DNA of 64,000 nt from an uncultured Candidatus Saccharibacteria bacterium (GTDB lineage Bacteria > Patescibacteriota > Saccharimonadia > Saccharimonadales > Saccharimonadaceae), in assembly GCA_946997535.1 (NCBI GenBank), contig CAMPVQ010000002.1, forward strand, positions 45,430-109,429, in the 5' to 3' direction. Of the stretch, positions 41,617 to 49,745 are shown in pieces. Every line of letters begins with the position of its first letter. Position 1 is the first letter of the stretch. A program made the position numbers and the translations under genes. The notes beneath the pieces were generated by a model. That model had not been told where the DNA came from, did not search any database, and saw only the letters and a list, made by a program, of their open reading frames with translations.

Positions 41617-42255
41617 ATGCATTCAAATTACACATATCAAGATATTATTACCCTGCCCAACGACCACTTGCGCGAGCGCAGCCAGCGGGTCGACGCTCTG
41701 GCGCCCGCGACGCAGCAGATTATCGCCGACATGAAGGCGGCCGCGCTTGACTGGGAGGCCTCGCGTCCACATGAGGTGGCAGTGGCGCTCGCAGCGGTGC
41801 AAATTGACCAAATGGCGCGCGTGATTATCATCCGCGAAGATTTTGACGACAAGGACAACCACAACTTTACCGTGCTCATCAACCCCGAAATTGTTAAATA
41901 CGAGGGCAAAATTGAGTACGACCAAGAGGGCTGCCTCTCAATTAAAGACATCTACGGCGAAGTGCCCCGCTACACCAAGGTGCGCGTGCGCGCCACCGAC
42001 ATCCACGGCAACCGCGTCCACGTCAAGTCGCCCAACGCCTTTCTGGCGCGGGTGCTACAGCACGAAATTGACCACACCAACGGCATTTGCTTTATCGACC
42101 GCATCGCGCAAGACGAAGGCGCGTTCTCCATTTTGATGCCAAATGGCGACCTCAAGCCGATTCCTTACACCGAAGTACAAAAAATGCACATCCTGCCGAC
42201 CGACCCCGAGTATATCCGCCAGTGCGCCACACTTTACAGCAAAAAGCGCGCCTGA
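41617..42255 (+). CDS. def: Peptide deformylase
   Basis: About 212 aa from ATG 41617; TATAAT ends 6 nt upstream (leaderless). It removes the formyl group from nascent N-terminal Met. Motif 2 EGCLSI gives the Cys ligand and motif 3 QHEIDHTNG the HExxH ligands. Motif 1 (normally GxGxAAxQ) is degenerate here, VALAAVQI. In a run with fmt, so formylation and deformylation genes lie together. Confidence 0.93.
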   Translation: MHSNYTYQDIITLPNDHLRERSQRVDALAPATQQIIADMKAAALDWEASRPHEVAVALAAVQIDQMARVIIIREDFDDKDNHNFTVLINPEIVKYEGKIEYDQEGCLSIKDIYGEVPRYTKVRVRATDIHGNRVHVKSPNAFLARVLQHEIDHTNGICFIDRIAQDEGAFSILMPNGDLKPIPYTEVQKMHILPTDPEYIRQCATLYSKKRA

Positions 42256-42273
42256 TTGCGCTATAATAGGGCT

Positions 42274-42561
42274 ATGGAAGACTATCTCGCAGTGGCGCGG
42301 CAATACGCGCCAGCAGCCAGCGCGGCGCGCCTCATAAGCACCGACCGCTACGACCAAACCACAGCAGCGCTGGTGGAGCTGAGTGGCTTGCCCGTGCCGC
42401 GGCGCGTGGTGATTTTTAACGAGCAGCCGGCGGCCTACGACTTTGATGAGTTTATCATGCAGCTGCTTGATGGCGGCAAGGCCGGCGCGCGCGTCAACGA
42501 GCCCGACGCCACCCTAGACTACGACGGACGCAAGTACTACATCTTCGACGTCCACGCCTAG
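42274..42561 (+). CDS. Small unknown protein, first of two near-identical copies
   Basis: 95 aa from ATG 42274 (TATAAT, then 6 nt, then ATG: leaderless). It opens MEDYLAVARQYAPAASAARL and shares nearly all its residues with 44152-44436. A mixed alpha/beta protein with no signal peptide; the ending is DYDGRKYYIFDVHA. No family recognised. It sits between def and fmt; its copy lies beyond fmt, so the duplication jumped over that gene. Confidence 0.72.
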   Translation: MEDYLAVARQYAPAASAARLISTDRYDQTTAALVELSGLPVPRRVVIFNEQPAAYDFDEFIMQLLDGGKAGARVNEPDATLDYDGRKYYIFDVHA

Positions 42562-42581
42562 ACGCGTGGTATAATAACCCT

Positions 42582-43475
42582 ATGATTAAAGTGATTTTCT
42601 TCGGCACCGACGCCATCTCGGCACCCAGCCTGTCAGCCTTAATTGACGCCGCGCCATATGAGGTGGTCGCCGTAGTGACCAAGCCGGATTTTAAGCGCGG
42701 CCGCGGCCAAACCTTGACCCGCCCTGAGGTAGCGCAAATTGCCGACCAACACGGCATTCCTGTCTTGCAGCCCGAAAAGCTGAGCACCGCCGTGAACGAC
42801 ATCGCCGCCTTTCACGCCGACTGCGGTGCGCTGGTGGCGTACGGCAAGATTATACCGGAGAGCGTGATTGACCTCTTTCCACACGGCATCATCAACTTTC
42901 ACCCGTCTATGCTGCCCGTCTACCGCGGGCCGTCGCCAATTGAGACTGCCGTGGCGCGAGGCGACCACTTCACTGGGCTGACGCTGATGCAAGTCGCCAA
43001 GGCCATGGATGCCGGCCCGATTTTTTACCAAGAGCGCGTGGACTTGACCGGCGACGAAACTACCGCCGACCTTTACGCCAAGTTTGCCCAGCGCGGCGCG
43101 GAACTCTTTGTCGCGAAGCTGGCCGATATCATGGCGGGCAAACTGCCGCCGCTCGCGCAAGATGACGACCTCGCCACTTACTGCCACATGATTCGCAAGG
43201 AAGATGGCGCGCTCGACCCCGCCACCATGACGGCGCGCGAGTGCTACAACCGCCTGCGGGCGTTCGGCGCGTGGCCAAAGTGCCGGATTGAGTTCGGCGG
43301 GCAATCGGTCATTGTGACCAAAGCCAAGGCGCTGGAGCCCTTCACGGGCGACGCTTGGGCGGACGTCATCCCCTGCCAAGGCGATAGCGCACTGCAACTC
43401 ATCGAGATTTTGAACCCGAAGAGCGGCAAACGCATGAAGCCCACCGACTTTCTGCGCGGCTTGCATAAAAACTAA
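42582..43475 (+). CDS. fmt: Methionyl-tRNA formyltransferase
   Basis: A 297 aa enzyme that formylates Met-tRNA for initiation. N-terminal formyltransferase fold with FFGTDAISAPSL, the HGIINFHPSMLPVYRGPSPIETAV active-site block (N, H) and GLTLMQVAKAMDAGPI; the C-terminal OB-like domain follows. TATAAT lies 6 nt before the ATG, so it is leaderless. Full length. Confidence 0.96.
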   Translation: MIKVIFFGTDAISAPSLSALIDAAPYEVVAVVTKPDFKRGRGQTLTRPEVAQIADQHGIPVLQPEKLSTAVNDIAAFHADCGALVAYGKIIPESVIDLFPHGIINFHPSMLPVYRGPSPIETAVARGDHFTGLTLMQVAKAMDAGPIFYQERVDLTGDETTADLYAKFAQRGAELFVAKLADIMAGKLPPLAQDDDLATYCHMIRKEDGALDPATMTARECYNRLRAFGAWPKCRIEFGGQSVIVTKAKALEPFTGDAWADVIPCQGDSALQLIEILNPKSGKRMKPTDFLRGLHKN

Positions 43476-43480
43476 TTAAA

Positions 43481-43506
43481 CCCCCAGCACTGCAGCTGGG
43501 GGGTTT
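43481..43506. terminator. Bidirectional terminator between fmt and the 43537 gene
   Basis: CCCCCAGC/GCTGGGGG stem with a 6-nt loop; the plus strand ends GTTTATC and the minus strand TTTAATTAG, so it can serve both convergent genes. Confidence 0.8.
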
Positions 43507-43536
43507 ATCGTATGAGGTGGATTGGCTTAGTCTACT

Positions 43537-44037
43537 TTATCGGCGAGCGTCAGGCTCATCCTCCGCAGGCTCATCTTGTGATGGCAAGCCGGCGATATCA
43601 CGCAAATTGCGCTCTATCATATCAGCATCGCCCCACGCTTCAGCAATAGCAGAACTGAGCGCTTCATCGCGGCGGTCAAAGATATCCGCGTATTTCACGC
43701 GCCGGCAACGCTGCGCCAGCCACTTGATGTTATAGTGGTCTTCATCTGGATAATCCTCAATATTTTGGACGATTTTCTCAGCAGTGGCGCGGTCGGCCAG
43801 CTCTAGCGCCAACGCAATGGTGTCGGTCTCATTAAAGCCGTCAAAGTCGAACTCCAGTTGGCCGGTCTCAATCATCTTGGCTTGCTTTTTGCGCTCCGCT
43901 GCATGACGCGCCGCGTGGCGCGCATCAATTTGCGCCAGCAGCTGGATGGCGGTTAGCCGGTCCGCCGCTGTCGACTTGCCCACGCGCGACATTAAATCGT
44001 CGTATGTCGCTTGGATGTCTAGTTGCCCTTGCTCCAT
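43537..44037 (-). CDS. Unknown acidic protein
   Basis: About 166 aa from ATG 44037; TAAAAT lies 7 nt upstream, so probably leaderless. Mostly helical, with an HAARHAAERKKQAK stretch and an acidic C-terminus (PSQDEPAEDEPDARR). The longer open frame upstream crosses the next promoter. Family not recognised. It converges on fmt and diverges from the 44152 gene. Confidence 0.68.
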   Translation of the reverse strand: MEQGQLDIQATYDDLMSRVGKSTAADRLTAIQLLAQIDARHAARHAAERKKQAKMIETGQLEFDFDGFNETDTIALALELADRATAEKIVQNIEDYPDEDHYNIKWLAQRCRRVKYADIFDRRDEALSSAIAEAWGDADMIERNLRDIAGLPSQDEPAEDEPDARR

Positions 44038-44151
44038 AAACAGTATTTTAGCACACGCTTCATAAAAATGCCCAAACCCTCTAGCCAACAAATCGTCATA
44101 CACGCAGACAAAGTAGTGACTACTAATGTATATATATTTTATAATAATATT

Positions 44152-44436
44152 ATGGAAGATTATCTCACAGTGGCGCGGCGATATGTGCCAGAAGCCAGCG
44201 CGGCACGCCTCGTAAGCACCGACCGCTACGACCAAACCACAGCAGCATTAGTGGAACTCAGTGGCTTGTCTGTGCCACGGCGCGTGGTGATTTTTAACGA
44301 GCAGCCGGCGGCTTACGACTTTGATGAATTTATCATGCAGCTGCTGGATGGCGGACAAGCTGGCGCGCACGTCAACGAGCCCGACGCTACATTAGACTAC
44401 GGCGGCCATAAGTACTACATTTTTAATGTCCATTAG
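44152..44436 (+). CDS. Small unknown protein, second of two near-identical copies
   Basis: 94 aa. Apart from about a dozen substitutions it equals 42274-42561, including the leaderless start (TATAAT 44140-44145, 6 nt, ATG). The promoter was therefore copied too. Six nt downstream lies 44443-44706, so in this copy the gene is the first of a two-gene operon. Confidence 0.75.
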   Translation: MEDYLTVARRYVPEASAARLVSTDRYDQTTAALVELSGLSVPRRVVIFNEQPAAYDFDEFIMQLLDGGQAGAHVNEPDATLDYGGHKYYIFNVH

Positions 44437-44442
44437 CAAACT

Positions 44443-44706
44443 ATGAATAAGCAATTTGAAAAGATGACGCGGGCGGAATTTATCGATTTTGTCGACCAAC
44501 ACTTGGCAGAGCTGGATGGCACGGCAATTGAACATATTTTCTCGCTGGCAAGTCTTAACCCTCAGCTGCAGGATGACGATATTGCCAGCGCCATCGTGGC
44601 TGGACTGGGCACAATTGAAGGCGACCTCTATAACAAAACCGGCAAAGCAGAGCTTCGCCGGTTAATTGACGCTTATCGCAAAGAACAGCGCCCACAAGAG
44701 CAGTAA
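44443..44706 (+). CDS. Small unknown helical protein
   Basis: 87 aa. Acidic, helical (TRAEFIDFVDQHLAELDGTAIEHIF). It has no SD of its own and relies on reading through from 44152-44436, 6 nt upstream. No family recognised. It converges on the ABC permease gene with 2 nt between the stops. Confidence 0.65.
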   Translation: MNKQFEKMTRAEFIDFVDQHLAELDGTAIEHIFSLASLNPQLQDDDIASAIVAGLGTIEGDLYNKTGKAELRRLIDAYRKEQRPQEQ

Positions 44707-44708
44707 GT

Positions 44709-46973
44709 CTACTCAGTCTGATTGTTTTCAGGGTCGACGGTGTGAGAGACGGACTTCGTAAGTACCGCCACCACCACAAGTGTCGCCACGAGCAAGCCAC
44801 CCACGATGCCGCAAAACAGCGGTGGTAACTTCGGCGCAACTTTTACGCTAGAACTAAGTTCAAGGAATGAGCTCGCCTCCACGTAGCCCACGCCAAACGC
44901 GAGCAGTGTCGCGGCGACCAGTGGTAGCACGGCCTGAATTATCAGCATGCGGCGCAACTCGCCCACTTGCATACCGCAGAGGTGCAGCTCGTACAGCGTG
45001 CGGCGGCGCTCCAGCATACCCGCCACGGTCGAAATGGCCACGCTAATCATCGCCACGGTCATGGTAAAGGCCAGCCCCCAGTAAGTCAGCTTGGACAGCG
45101 ACTCCATAGCTGCGCGAGTCGAACTTAATGCTGTTTCGTGCAACCGATACAGCGTAATTTTACCGCCCGCAAAATTCTTCGTATCGCGGTCCAGCTTCTC
45201 AATGGCGCTAATCGCCGCCTCATGCTGCTCAAGTGTAATCGTCGCTAAGTACCCCTGCTTGTTTGTCGCCGGCTTCGCACAAACCGACGGGTCGTTGCAG
45301 CCACTAGACTGCTTGAGATTAGCAAACTTATCTAGCGCCGGTGCGTACAACACCGCTTTTTCCAGCTTCGACTCCGGACTAAACGCCACGTAACGGTGCT
45401 GCGGCGTGGTGCAGTCCAGCTGCTTCATGTGCGGCAACATTGCCCGACACTCCGCGACATAATAGAGATTGGACAGCGTGTCTTCACCGTTCTTCTCGTC
45501 TGTATAACGCAGCGTCACCAGCGTGAGATTCTTCGCGCCAAACTGCTGCAGCCACCGCCCAAGTTGGGCAACCGCGTCATGGCTTAGCGGCTGCGCGGAA
45601 TTCTGCCCTAATTTGGCGAAAGTAGCGTTCGGCTGCGCCAGACCGGCGGCGTTGCTTAAAACCTGCTCCACGCCACCAGAACAAGCAAGGAAGAACGTCC
45701 CCGCCAGCACTGCCAAGCCAATGCCACCCACCGCGCGCGAGATGGCGCGGGCGTGGCGGTTGATGTACTTAAAACTAATCAGGCCAACTGGGCGGCGAGA
45801 GCACTTCGCAAGCAGCTGAGACAAGTGGTAAGTGAAGCACGGCACCGCCAGCACAATACCGCACATGCAGATGGCGATAGAGCCAAGCAGCCAATAAGAG
45901 ACGTTGAGCGTCGACATTTTGCTCACCTTCACCCAGACCAATATCCCCAGCCCCAGTACCAGCGGTATCAGCCGCCAGAGGCGAGGACGCTTCTCGCTAG
46001 CATGCGCCACCATGACACCCAGTGGCGAAGTGTGCACCTTGCGCATCGCCCACCAGTTGGTGAGGCAAACCAGACCCAGCGTGCCCGCCGTCAAAAGCGC
46101 CACTTGCGGCAGCGTCAAGGTAATCTCTTCCAGCCACAACCGCTGCCCGCCAACCATTTTCAACTCGGCGAGGAATGGTCGCGTTAGCAAGTACAACACG
46201 CCGCCCACCGCCAAGCCGACCACCGAAGCCAAGATAGCCTCCAGCAAAATAATGCGCGTGATTTGCCCATTGGTCGCGCCCACCAAGCGTAACGCCGAGT
46301 AACGGCGCGCGCGCTGAATCGAGCCCAAGCGAATCGCAATCGAAAGCAAGAACAGCACTGGCAACATTAGAATCACCACGCCGGAGTACATCACCGTTTT
46401 AATCAGCTTTACCGCGGGAATACGCGCTTCAATTGGGTCAGCGCGCCAAATCGTCGGCACAAAGCGGTAAACCTTGCCCACAGCGTTACGTCGCGCCGGA
46501 CTAATGCCGCCCGTTACCGCCACCAACGCATCGCGCGTCAACGTGGCCTGCTTCGGCAAGACGCCAACTAGCTTATCGCCAAAGCGCTGCCCCAAATTGT
46601 CCGCCGGATGGCGTTGCATTGCCTCATATAATGCCGGCGAAACCAGATATTCGCCCTTGCTTGGCAGCCGCGTCATGCCTTCTGGCAGCTGCGGCAAGCG
46701 CGCGCCCGTCGGCTGCAATTCGTACTGCGCTACGCTTTGCCCGCGCCAATTCGTCTGATACGCCACCATTTTCACTGGGTCAACGTTGTAAATTTGCTTC
46801 TGCTCGCCCATAAAAGTGGACATAAAGACATCGCGTCCGCTCGACATAAACGGGCCAAACATGGCAGTAAAGAGGAGCATAACGGCAAATCCCACCCCCA
46901 CGGCGCCGCTAATCAAGGCAAAGCGCCGCCAGCTCGATTTAAATGAGGTGCGAAAGAGTGTCCAACCTAACAT
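44709..46973 (-). CDS. FtsX/MacB-type ABC transporter permease
   Basis: A 754 aa protein. An N-terminal helix, an extracytoplasmic domain, then two copies of the FtsX core (three to four helices each, about 200-330 and 620-745), as in single-chain bacterial LolC/MacB-like permeases of the BceB type. The large outer domains (about 35-190 and 420-610, with three Cys) would meet the substrate. It works with the ATPase next to it, 2 nt upstream. Export of a peptide or antibiotic resistance is typical of the class; the substrate is not known. Confidence 0.88.
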   Translation of the reverse strand: MLGWTLFRTSFKSSWRRFALISGAVGVGFAVMLLFTAMFGPFMSSGRDVFMSTFMGEQKQIYNVDPVKMVAYQTNWRGQSVAQYELQPTGARLPQLPEGMTRLPSKGEYLVSPALYEAMQRHPADNLGQRFGDKLVGVLPKQATLTRDALVAVTGGISPARRNAVGKVYRFVPTIWRADPIEARIPAVKLIKTVMYSGVVILMLPVLFLLSIAIRLGSIQRARRYSALRLVGATNGQITRIILLEAILASVVGLAVGGVLYLLTRPFLAELKMVGGQRLWLEEITLTLPQVALLTAGTLGLVCLTNWWAMRKVHTSPLGVMVAHASEKRPRLWRLIPLVLGLGILVWVKVSKMSTLNVSYWLLGSIAICMCGIVLAVPCFTYHLSQLLAKCSRRPVGLISFKYINRHARAISRAVGGIGLAVLAGTFFLACSGGVEQVLSNAAGLAQPNATFAKLGQNSAQPLSHDAVAQLGRWLQQFGAKNLTLVTLRYTDEKNGEDTLSNLYYVAECRAMLPHMKQLDCTTPQHRYVAFSPESKLEKAVLYAPALDKFANLKQSSGCNDPSVCAKPATNKQGYLATITLEQHEAAISAIEKLDRDTKNFAGGKITLYRLHETALSSTRAAMESLSKLTYWGLAFTMTVAMISVAISTVAGMLERRRTLYELHLCGMQVGELRRMLIIQAVLPLVAATLLAFGVGYVEASSFLELSSSVKVAPKLPPLFCGIVGGLLVATLVVVAVLTKSVSHTVDPENNQTE

Positions 46974-46975
46974 AG

Positions 46976-47659
46976 CTACTTCTGCTCCCGCTTAGCGTGT
47001 TCCACTGCCCCGTCGCGCACAATCACTTCGCGGTCGGCGTAAGCGGCAATAGTCGGCTCGTGTGTCACCATAATCACGGTCACGTTGTGTTCGCGCGCCG
47101 CCTTGGTAAAAATGCGCATCACCTGCTCGGAATTAATGACGTCAAGACTGCCCGTCGGCTCGTCAGCAAACACCACTTCAGGCTCAATCACCATGGCGCG
47201 GGCAATCGCCACCCGCTGCGCTTGGCCGCCCGAGAGCTCGGTCGCGAGAGCGTTCACCTTGTCGCCCAACCCCATTTGCTTCAACCAATCCGCCGCGCGG
47301 GTGTAAGCTTCACTGCGCCGCACACCTGCCAAGAGGAGCGGCACCGCCACGTTGTCAAGCGCGGTCAGCTCCGGCACCAGCTGCGAAAATTGAAACACAA
47401 AACCAAACTTCGTCCGCCGAAGTGCCGTACGCACACGGTCGGGCGCGCGGTCGATGCGCTGGTCGTTAAACCGCACCGTACCCTTGGTTGGCTTGATGAT
47501 ACCCGAGAGTACATGGAGCAAGGTTGACTTGCCCGAGCCCGAAGCACCCATGATGGCCAAAATCTCCCCCTGCTTTACCTCTAGGTTAGCGCCGCGAAGC
47601 GCCTTAGTGCTGCCGTAATCTTTGTGCAAATCACTGCCCGCGATAATTATTTTTGACAT
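46976..47659 (-). CDS. ABC transporter ATPase, LolD/MacB type
   Basis: A 227 aa ATPase. Walker [11 protein letters not shown]-loop QFSQLVPEL, signature [14 protein letters not shown], Walker [14 protein letters not shown]-loop VTHEP. It fits the short ATPases that pair with FtsX-type permeases. It overlaps the padR-like gene by 13 nt and is followed by its permease. Confidence 0.96.
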   Translation of the reverse strand: MSKIIIAGSDLHKDYGSTKALRGANLEVKQGEILAIMGASGSGKSTLLHVLSGIIKPTKGTVRFNDQRIDRAPDRVRTALRRTKFGFVFQFSQLVPELTALDNVAVPLLLAGVRRSEAYTRAADWLKQMGLGDKVNALATELSGGQAQRVAIARAMVIEPEVVFADEPTGSLDVINSEQVMRIFTKAAREHNVTVIMVTHEPTIAAYADREVIVRDGAVEHAKREQK

Positions 47660-48288
47660 AGTTCCCTCCTTATGCTGTCAATTTTTCCTTCTGCTTTATC
47701 CATCCATTTCAAATCGGCGTCAATGTGGTAAATCGCCCCGTCCAACAGAAGCTGCTCCGCCACGTCGGTCGTGGCGAGCTGCCGCCGCACCAGCTGGCGC
47801 ATCGCCGTCAAGTGTGTGTGGCGCTGGCTGTCGATGTACTGGTGCGGGTCGCCATCCACGAGGAGCGCGAGCATCACCTTGCAGTAAAAAGTAGAGCGCA
47901 AGTGTTCGCCGATTTCCTCGGGCGTGGTCAGCCATGTGTGCAGCGTGGCGAGGCCGTCGGGCGTGATTTGGTACTGTATCTGGCTCGGGCCTTGCGGCTT
48001 GGCCGTGGCTTTGGCCTTGATGTGGGCGGCAAGCGTGGATGCTGTCGCCGCAGCATCTAACGCAGCGGTTGAATTCGCCGCATTGTCAGTCGCGGGGTCG
48101 GAGCTGAGTGCTGCGACGGGCACGGGTTCAACCTTGTGGTCGCGCACGAGGCGGTTCAATGTGGAATAAATTTGCCCAGTCAAAATGGGCTTGTCGCGGC
48201 CAAAAAATTGGTCGTAGAGCTTCTTTAGCTCGTAGCCGTAATTCGGCTCGATAGCTAGCAGCCCCAGTAACGTCAATTGTGCATTCAT
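47647..48288 (-). CDS. PadR-family transcriptional regulator
   Basis: About 213 aa. The PadR winged helix is clear at the N-terminus (TLLGLLAIEPNYGYELKKLYDQFFG...ILTGQIYSTLNRLVRDHKVEPV) followed by an Ala-rich linker and a C-terminal helical dimerisation region (TPEEIGEHLRSTFYCKVMLALLVDGDP). PadR proteins of this layout repress an adjacent ABC exporter and release it on ligand binding. First gene of the operon; the palindrome covering its promoter is the likely operator. The start at ATG 48288 is 9 nt from TATAGT. Confidence 0.92.
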   Translation of the reverse strand: MNAQLTLLGLLAIEPNYGYELKKLYDQFFGRDKPILTGQIYSTLNRLVRDHKVEPVPVAALSSDPATDNAANSTAALDAAATASTLAAHIKAKATAKPQGPSQIQYQITPDGLATLHTWLTTPEEIGEHLRSTFYCKVMLALLVDGDPHQYIDSQRHTHLTAMRQLVRRQLATTDVAEQLLLDGAIYHIDADLKWMDKAEGKIDSIRRELCQK

Positions 48289-48294
48289 TATGTT

Positions 48295-48321
48295 ATTACT
48301 ATACACTCAGTGTATAGTAAT
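48295..48321. promoter_or_regulatory. PadR operator overlapping the exporter promoter
   Basis: Perfect 12-bp arms ATTACTATACAC and GTGTATAGTAAT around TCA. On the minus strand the -10 TATAGT lies within the palindrome and -35 TTGACT just outside it, 18 nt upstream. Binding would block the promoter, so autorepression is likely. Confidence 0.85.
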
Positions 48322-48421
48322 AGTCAAGCAATTTGAACACGAAAATAGTTCGCCAAACTCAGCGAACTGTGGAAAACCGCCACGATTACTGAGGCGGGCT
48401 TGGGAATTTGACACTTATGGT

Positions 48422-48829
48422 TTAGCGCGCCATTTGCCCGTCCAGCCACGCCATGATGAGCGTCACCAGTCGGTCAAGTTCGGCGGGCATCAGCGGGCGG
48501 CCTTTAGGGATGCCGTGCCACTTGGCGATGCAACCACGACAGCAAGTCGCCGTGGCGTGTTGTGCCGTAAACACCGGATGGCCGCGGTAAGGGGTCTGCT
48601 TGCCATCCTTTGGCGGGTCGGCAACACCCACGCGCGCCGCGAGGAGTTCGTGCGCGTGGCGGCAAATGATGGTGCGGCCCTTCTTCACGAAATAATCACG
48701 GTCAGCGGGTCGCAAGCGAAAGCTGCTGCGAAACTTCGACTTACTAAGTCGCCCTAGCAGCGCCGCCGCATAAGCTTGGTCTGCGGGCGCGGGGTTGGCT
48801 TGACCGAGCGAGTTTGCTTCATCCTTCAT
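48422..48829 (-). CDS. DUF4186 family protein
   Basis: About 135 aa from ATG 48829; TATAAT is 7 nt upstream (leaderless). The DUF4186 signature is plain: RSSFRLRPADRDYFVKKG, then GKQTPYRGHPVFTAQHATATCCRGCIAKWHGIPKGR. The conserved Cys pair and His residues suggest metal binding, but the family has no known activity. It is divergent from the next gene. Confidence 0.88.
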   Translation of the reverse strand: MKDEANSLGQANPAPADQAYAAALLGRLSKSKFRSSFRLRPADRDYFVKKGRTIICRHAHELLAARVGVADPPKDGKQTPYRGHPVFTAQHATATCCRGCIAKWHGIPKGRPLMPAELDRLVTLIMAWLDGQMAR

Positions 48830-48930
48830 CACTTTTATTATACGCGCTTCTGGCGCGGGCGGGTGGCTTATGCTATGATAGTAGCAATCTAAAGATAGCA
48901 CCTTACTGGCGTGATCCAAAGGAGGTTAAA

Positions 48931-49371
48931 ATGGCGACCATCGAATGCCAAATCGACTCGGTGCGTGAGGCCATGAATCTGGGGCTCGAGGCAAAAGCCA
49001 AGGCGATCATCCAGCGGGCATGGGACTTTTTGGCACCGGAGTACCGGAATCACCACGGCGCGGGCGAGCAGTACCTGCCAAGTAGCGTGGAGCAAGAGGC
49101 ATTGAGCCACTTTGCACATAATCGGTCGTCGGGCGACACCATTTATCGCCTGTCGATTGAAAACTTTCGCTACTGCTTGGCGACTGACCTGCGCATCGCT
49201 TACCGCGGCACGCGGGTGTTCGGCGTGTGGGGGCTGATAAATCAGGCTGACGGCTACCGTCTAGTCTGCCGCGGCGCGGCATTTGACCCGACCACGGGGC
49301 AATTAGTCGAACCGTACCACAGTACCAAACCACTAGACATCCCCCGCCCCACCTTACGGGACACCACATAA
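48931..49371 (+). CDS. Unknown protein, possible family B relative
   Basis: 146 aa from ATG 48931, 4 nt after AAAGGAGG; the longer frame upstream has no start signal. A helical N-half is followed by YLPSSVEQEALSHF and SIENFRYCLATDLRIAYRG, then a strand-rich end. The order resembles the family B genes at 53.5-56.6 kb, but similarity is weak. A strong terminator follows. Cytoplasmic. Function unknown. Confidence 0.65.
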   Translation: MATIECQIDSVREAMNLGLEAKAKAIIQRAWDFLAPEYRNHHGAGEQYLPSSVEQEALSHFAHNRSSGDTIYRLSIENFRYCLATDLRIAYRGTRVFGVWGLINQADGYRLVCRGAAFDPTTGQLVEPYHSTKPLDIPRPTLRDTT

Positions 49372-49376
49372 CAACC

Positions 49377-49403
49377 AGCACCCAGCTTGTCTGGGTGCTT
49401 TTA
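49377..49403 (+). terminator. Terminator of the 48931-49371 gene
   Basis: AGCACCCAG/CTGGGTGCT stem with a 5-nt loop, then TTTTATTG. Confidence 0.9.
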
Positions 49404-49493
49404 TTGTTGGTTGTGGATGAGGCGGCGGCAGGAAGGCAAACGCCACCACCACCTCTATTATACGGCGCGCGGGCGGGTAATTCAATTTTAAAT

Positions 49494-49522
49494 TTGCATT
49501 TCAAGGCGAAGTGTGCTACACT
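49494..49522 (+). promoter_or_regulatory. tRNA-Arg promoter
   Basis: TTGCAT (about 49494-49499), 17 nt, TACACT (49517-49522), 21 nt before the tRNA. Confidence 0.6.
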
Positions 49523-49543
49523 AAATAAAGCTAAACGCGAAAT

Positions 49544-49620
49544 GTGCCTGTAGCTCAGTTGGATAGAGCGTCAGTTTGCGGAACTGAAGGTCATACGTTC
49601 GAATCGTACCAGGCACACCA
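49544..49620 (+). tRNA. tRNA-Arg(GCG)
   Basis: A full cloverleaf: acceptor GTGCCTG/CAGGCAC, D-arm with AGCTCAGTTGGATAGAGC, anticodon stem TCAGT/ACTGA with loop TTGCGGA (anticodon GCG, reading CGC and by wobble CGU), T-loop GTTCGAATC. The 3' CCA is encoded. No intron. Confidence 0.95.
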
Positions 49621-49629
49621 ACATTATCC

Positions 49630-49656
49630 CCCACCCTGCAACAGGGTGGGTTTTTG
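49630..49656 (+). terminator. Terminator of the tRNA gene
   Basis: CCCACCCTG/CAGGGTGGG with a 3-nt loop, then TTTTTGG. Confidence 0.9.
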
Positions 49657-49745
49657 GTTATACTGATAACTGGCGGCGGGCTACTTACGCCAACGCAAAA
49701 TGGGCGAGCTCCCGCCCGCCCATCAGACACCAATATCCCGACAGC

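Noticed and set aside
42639..43466. 275-codon ORF antisense to fmt
   Set aside because: It mirrors fmt codon structure, lacks SD or promoter, and fmt is certain.
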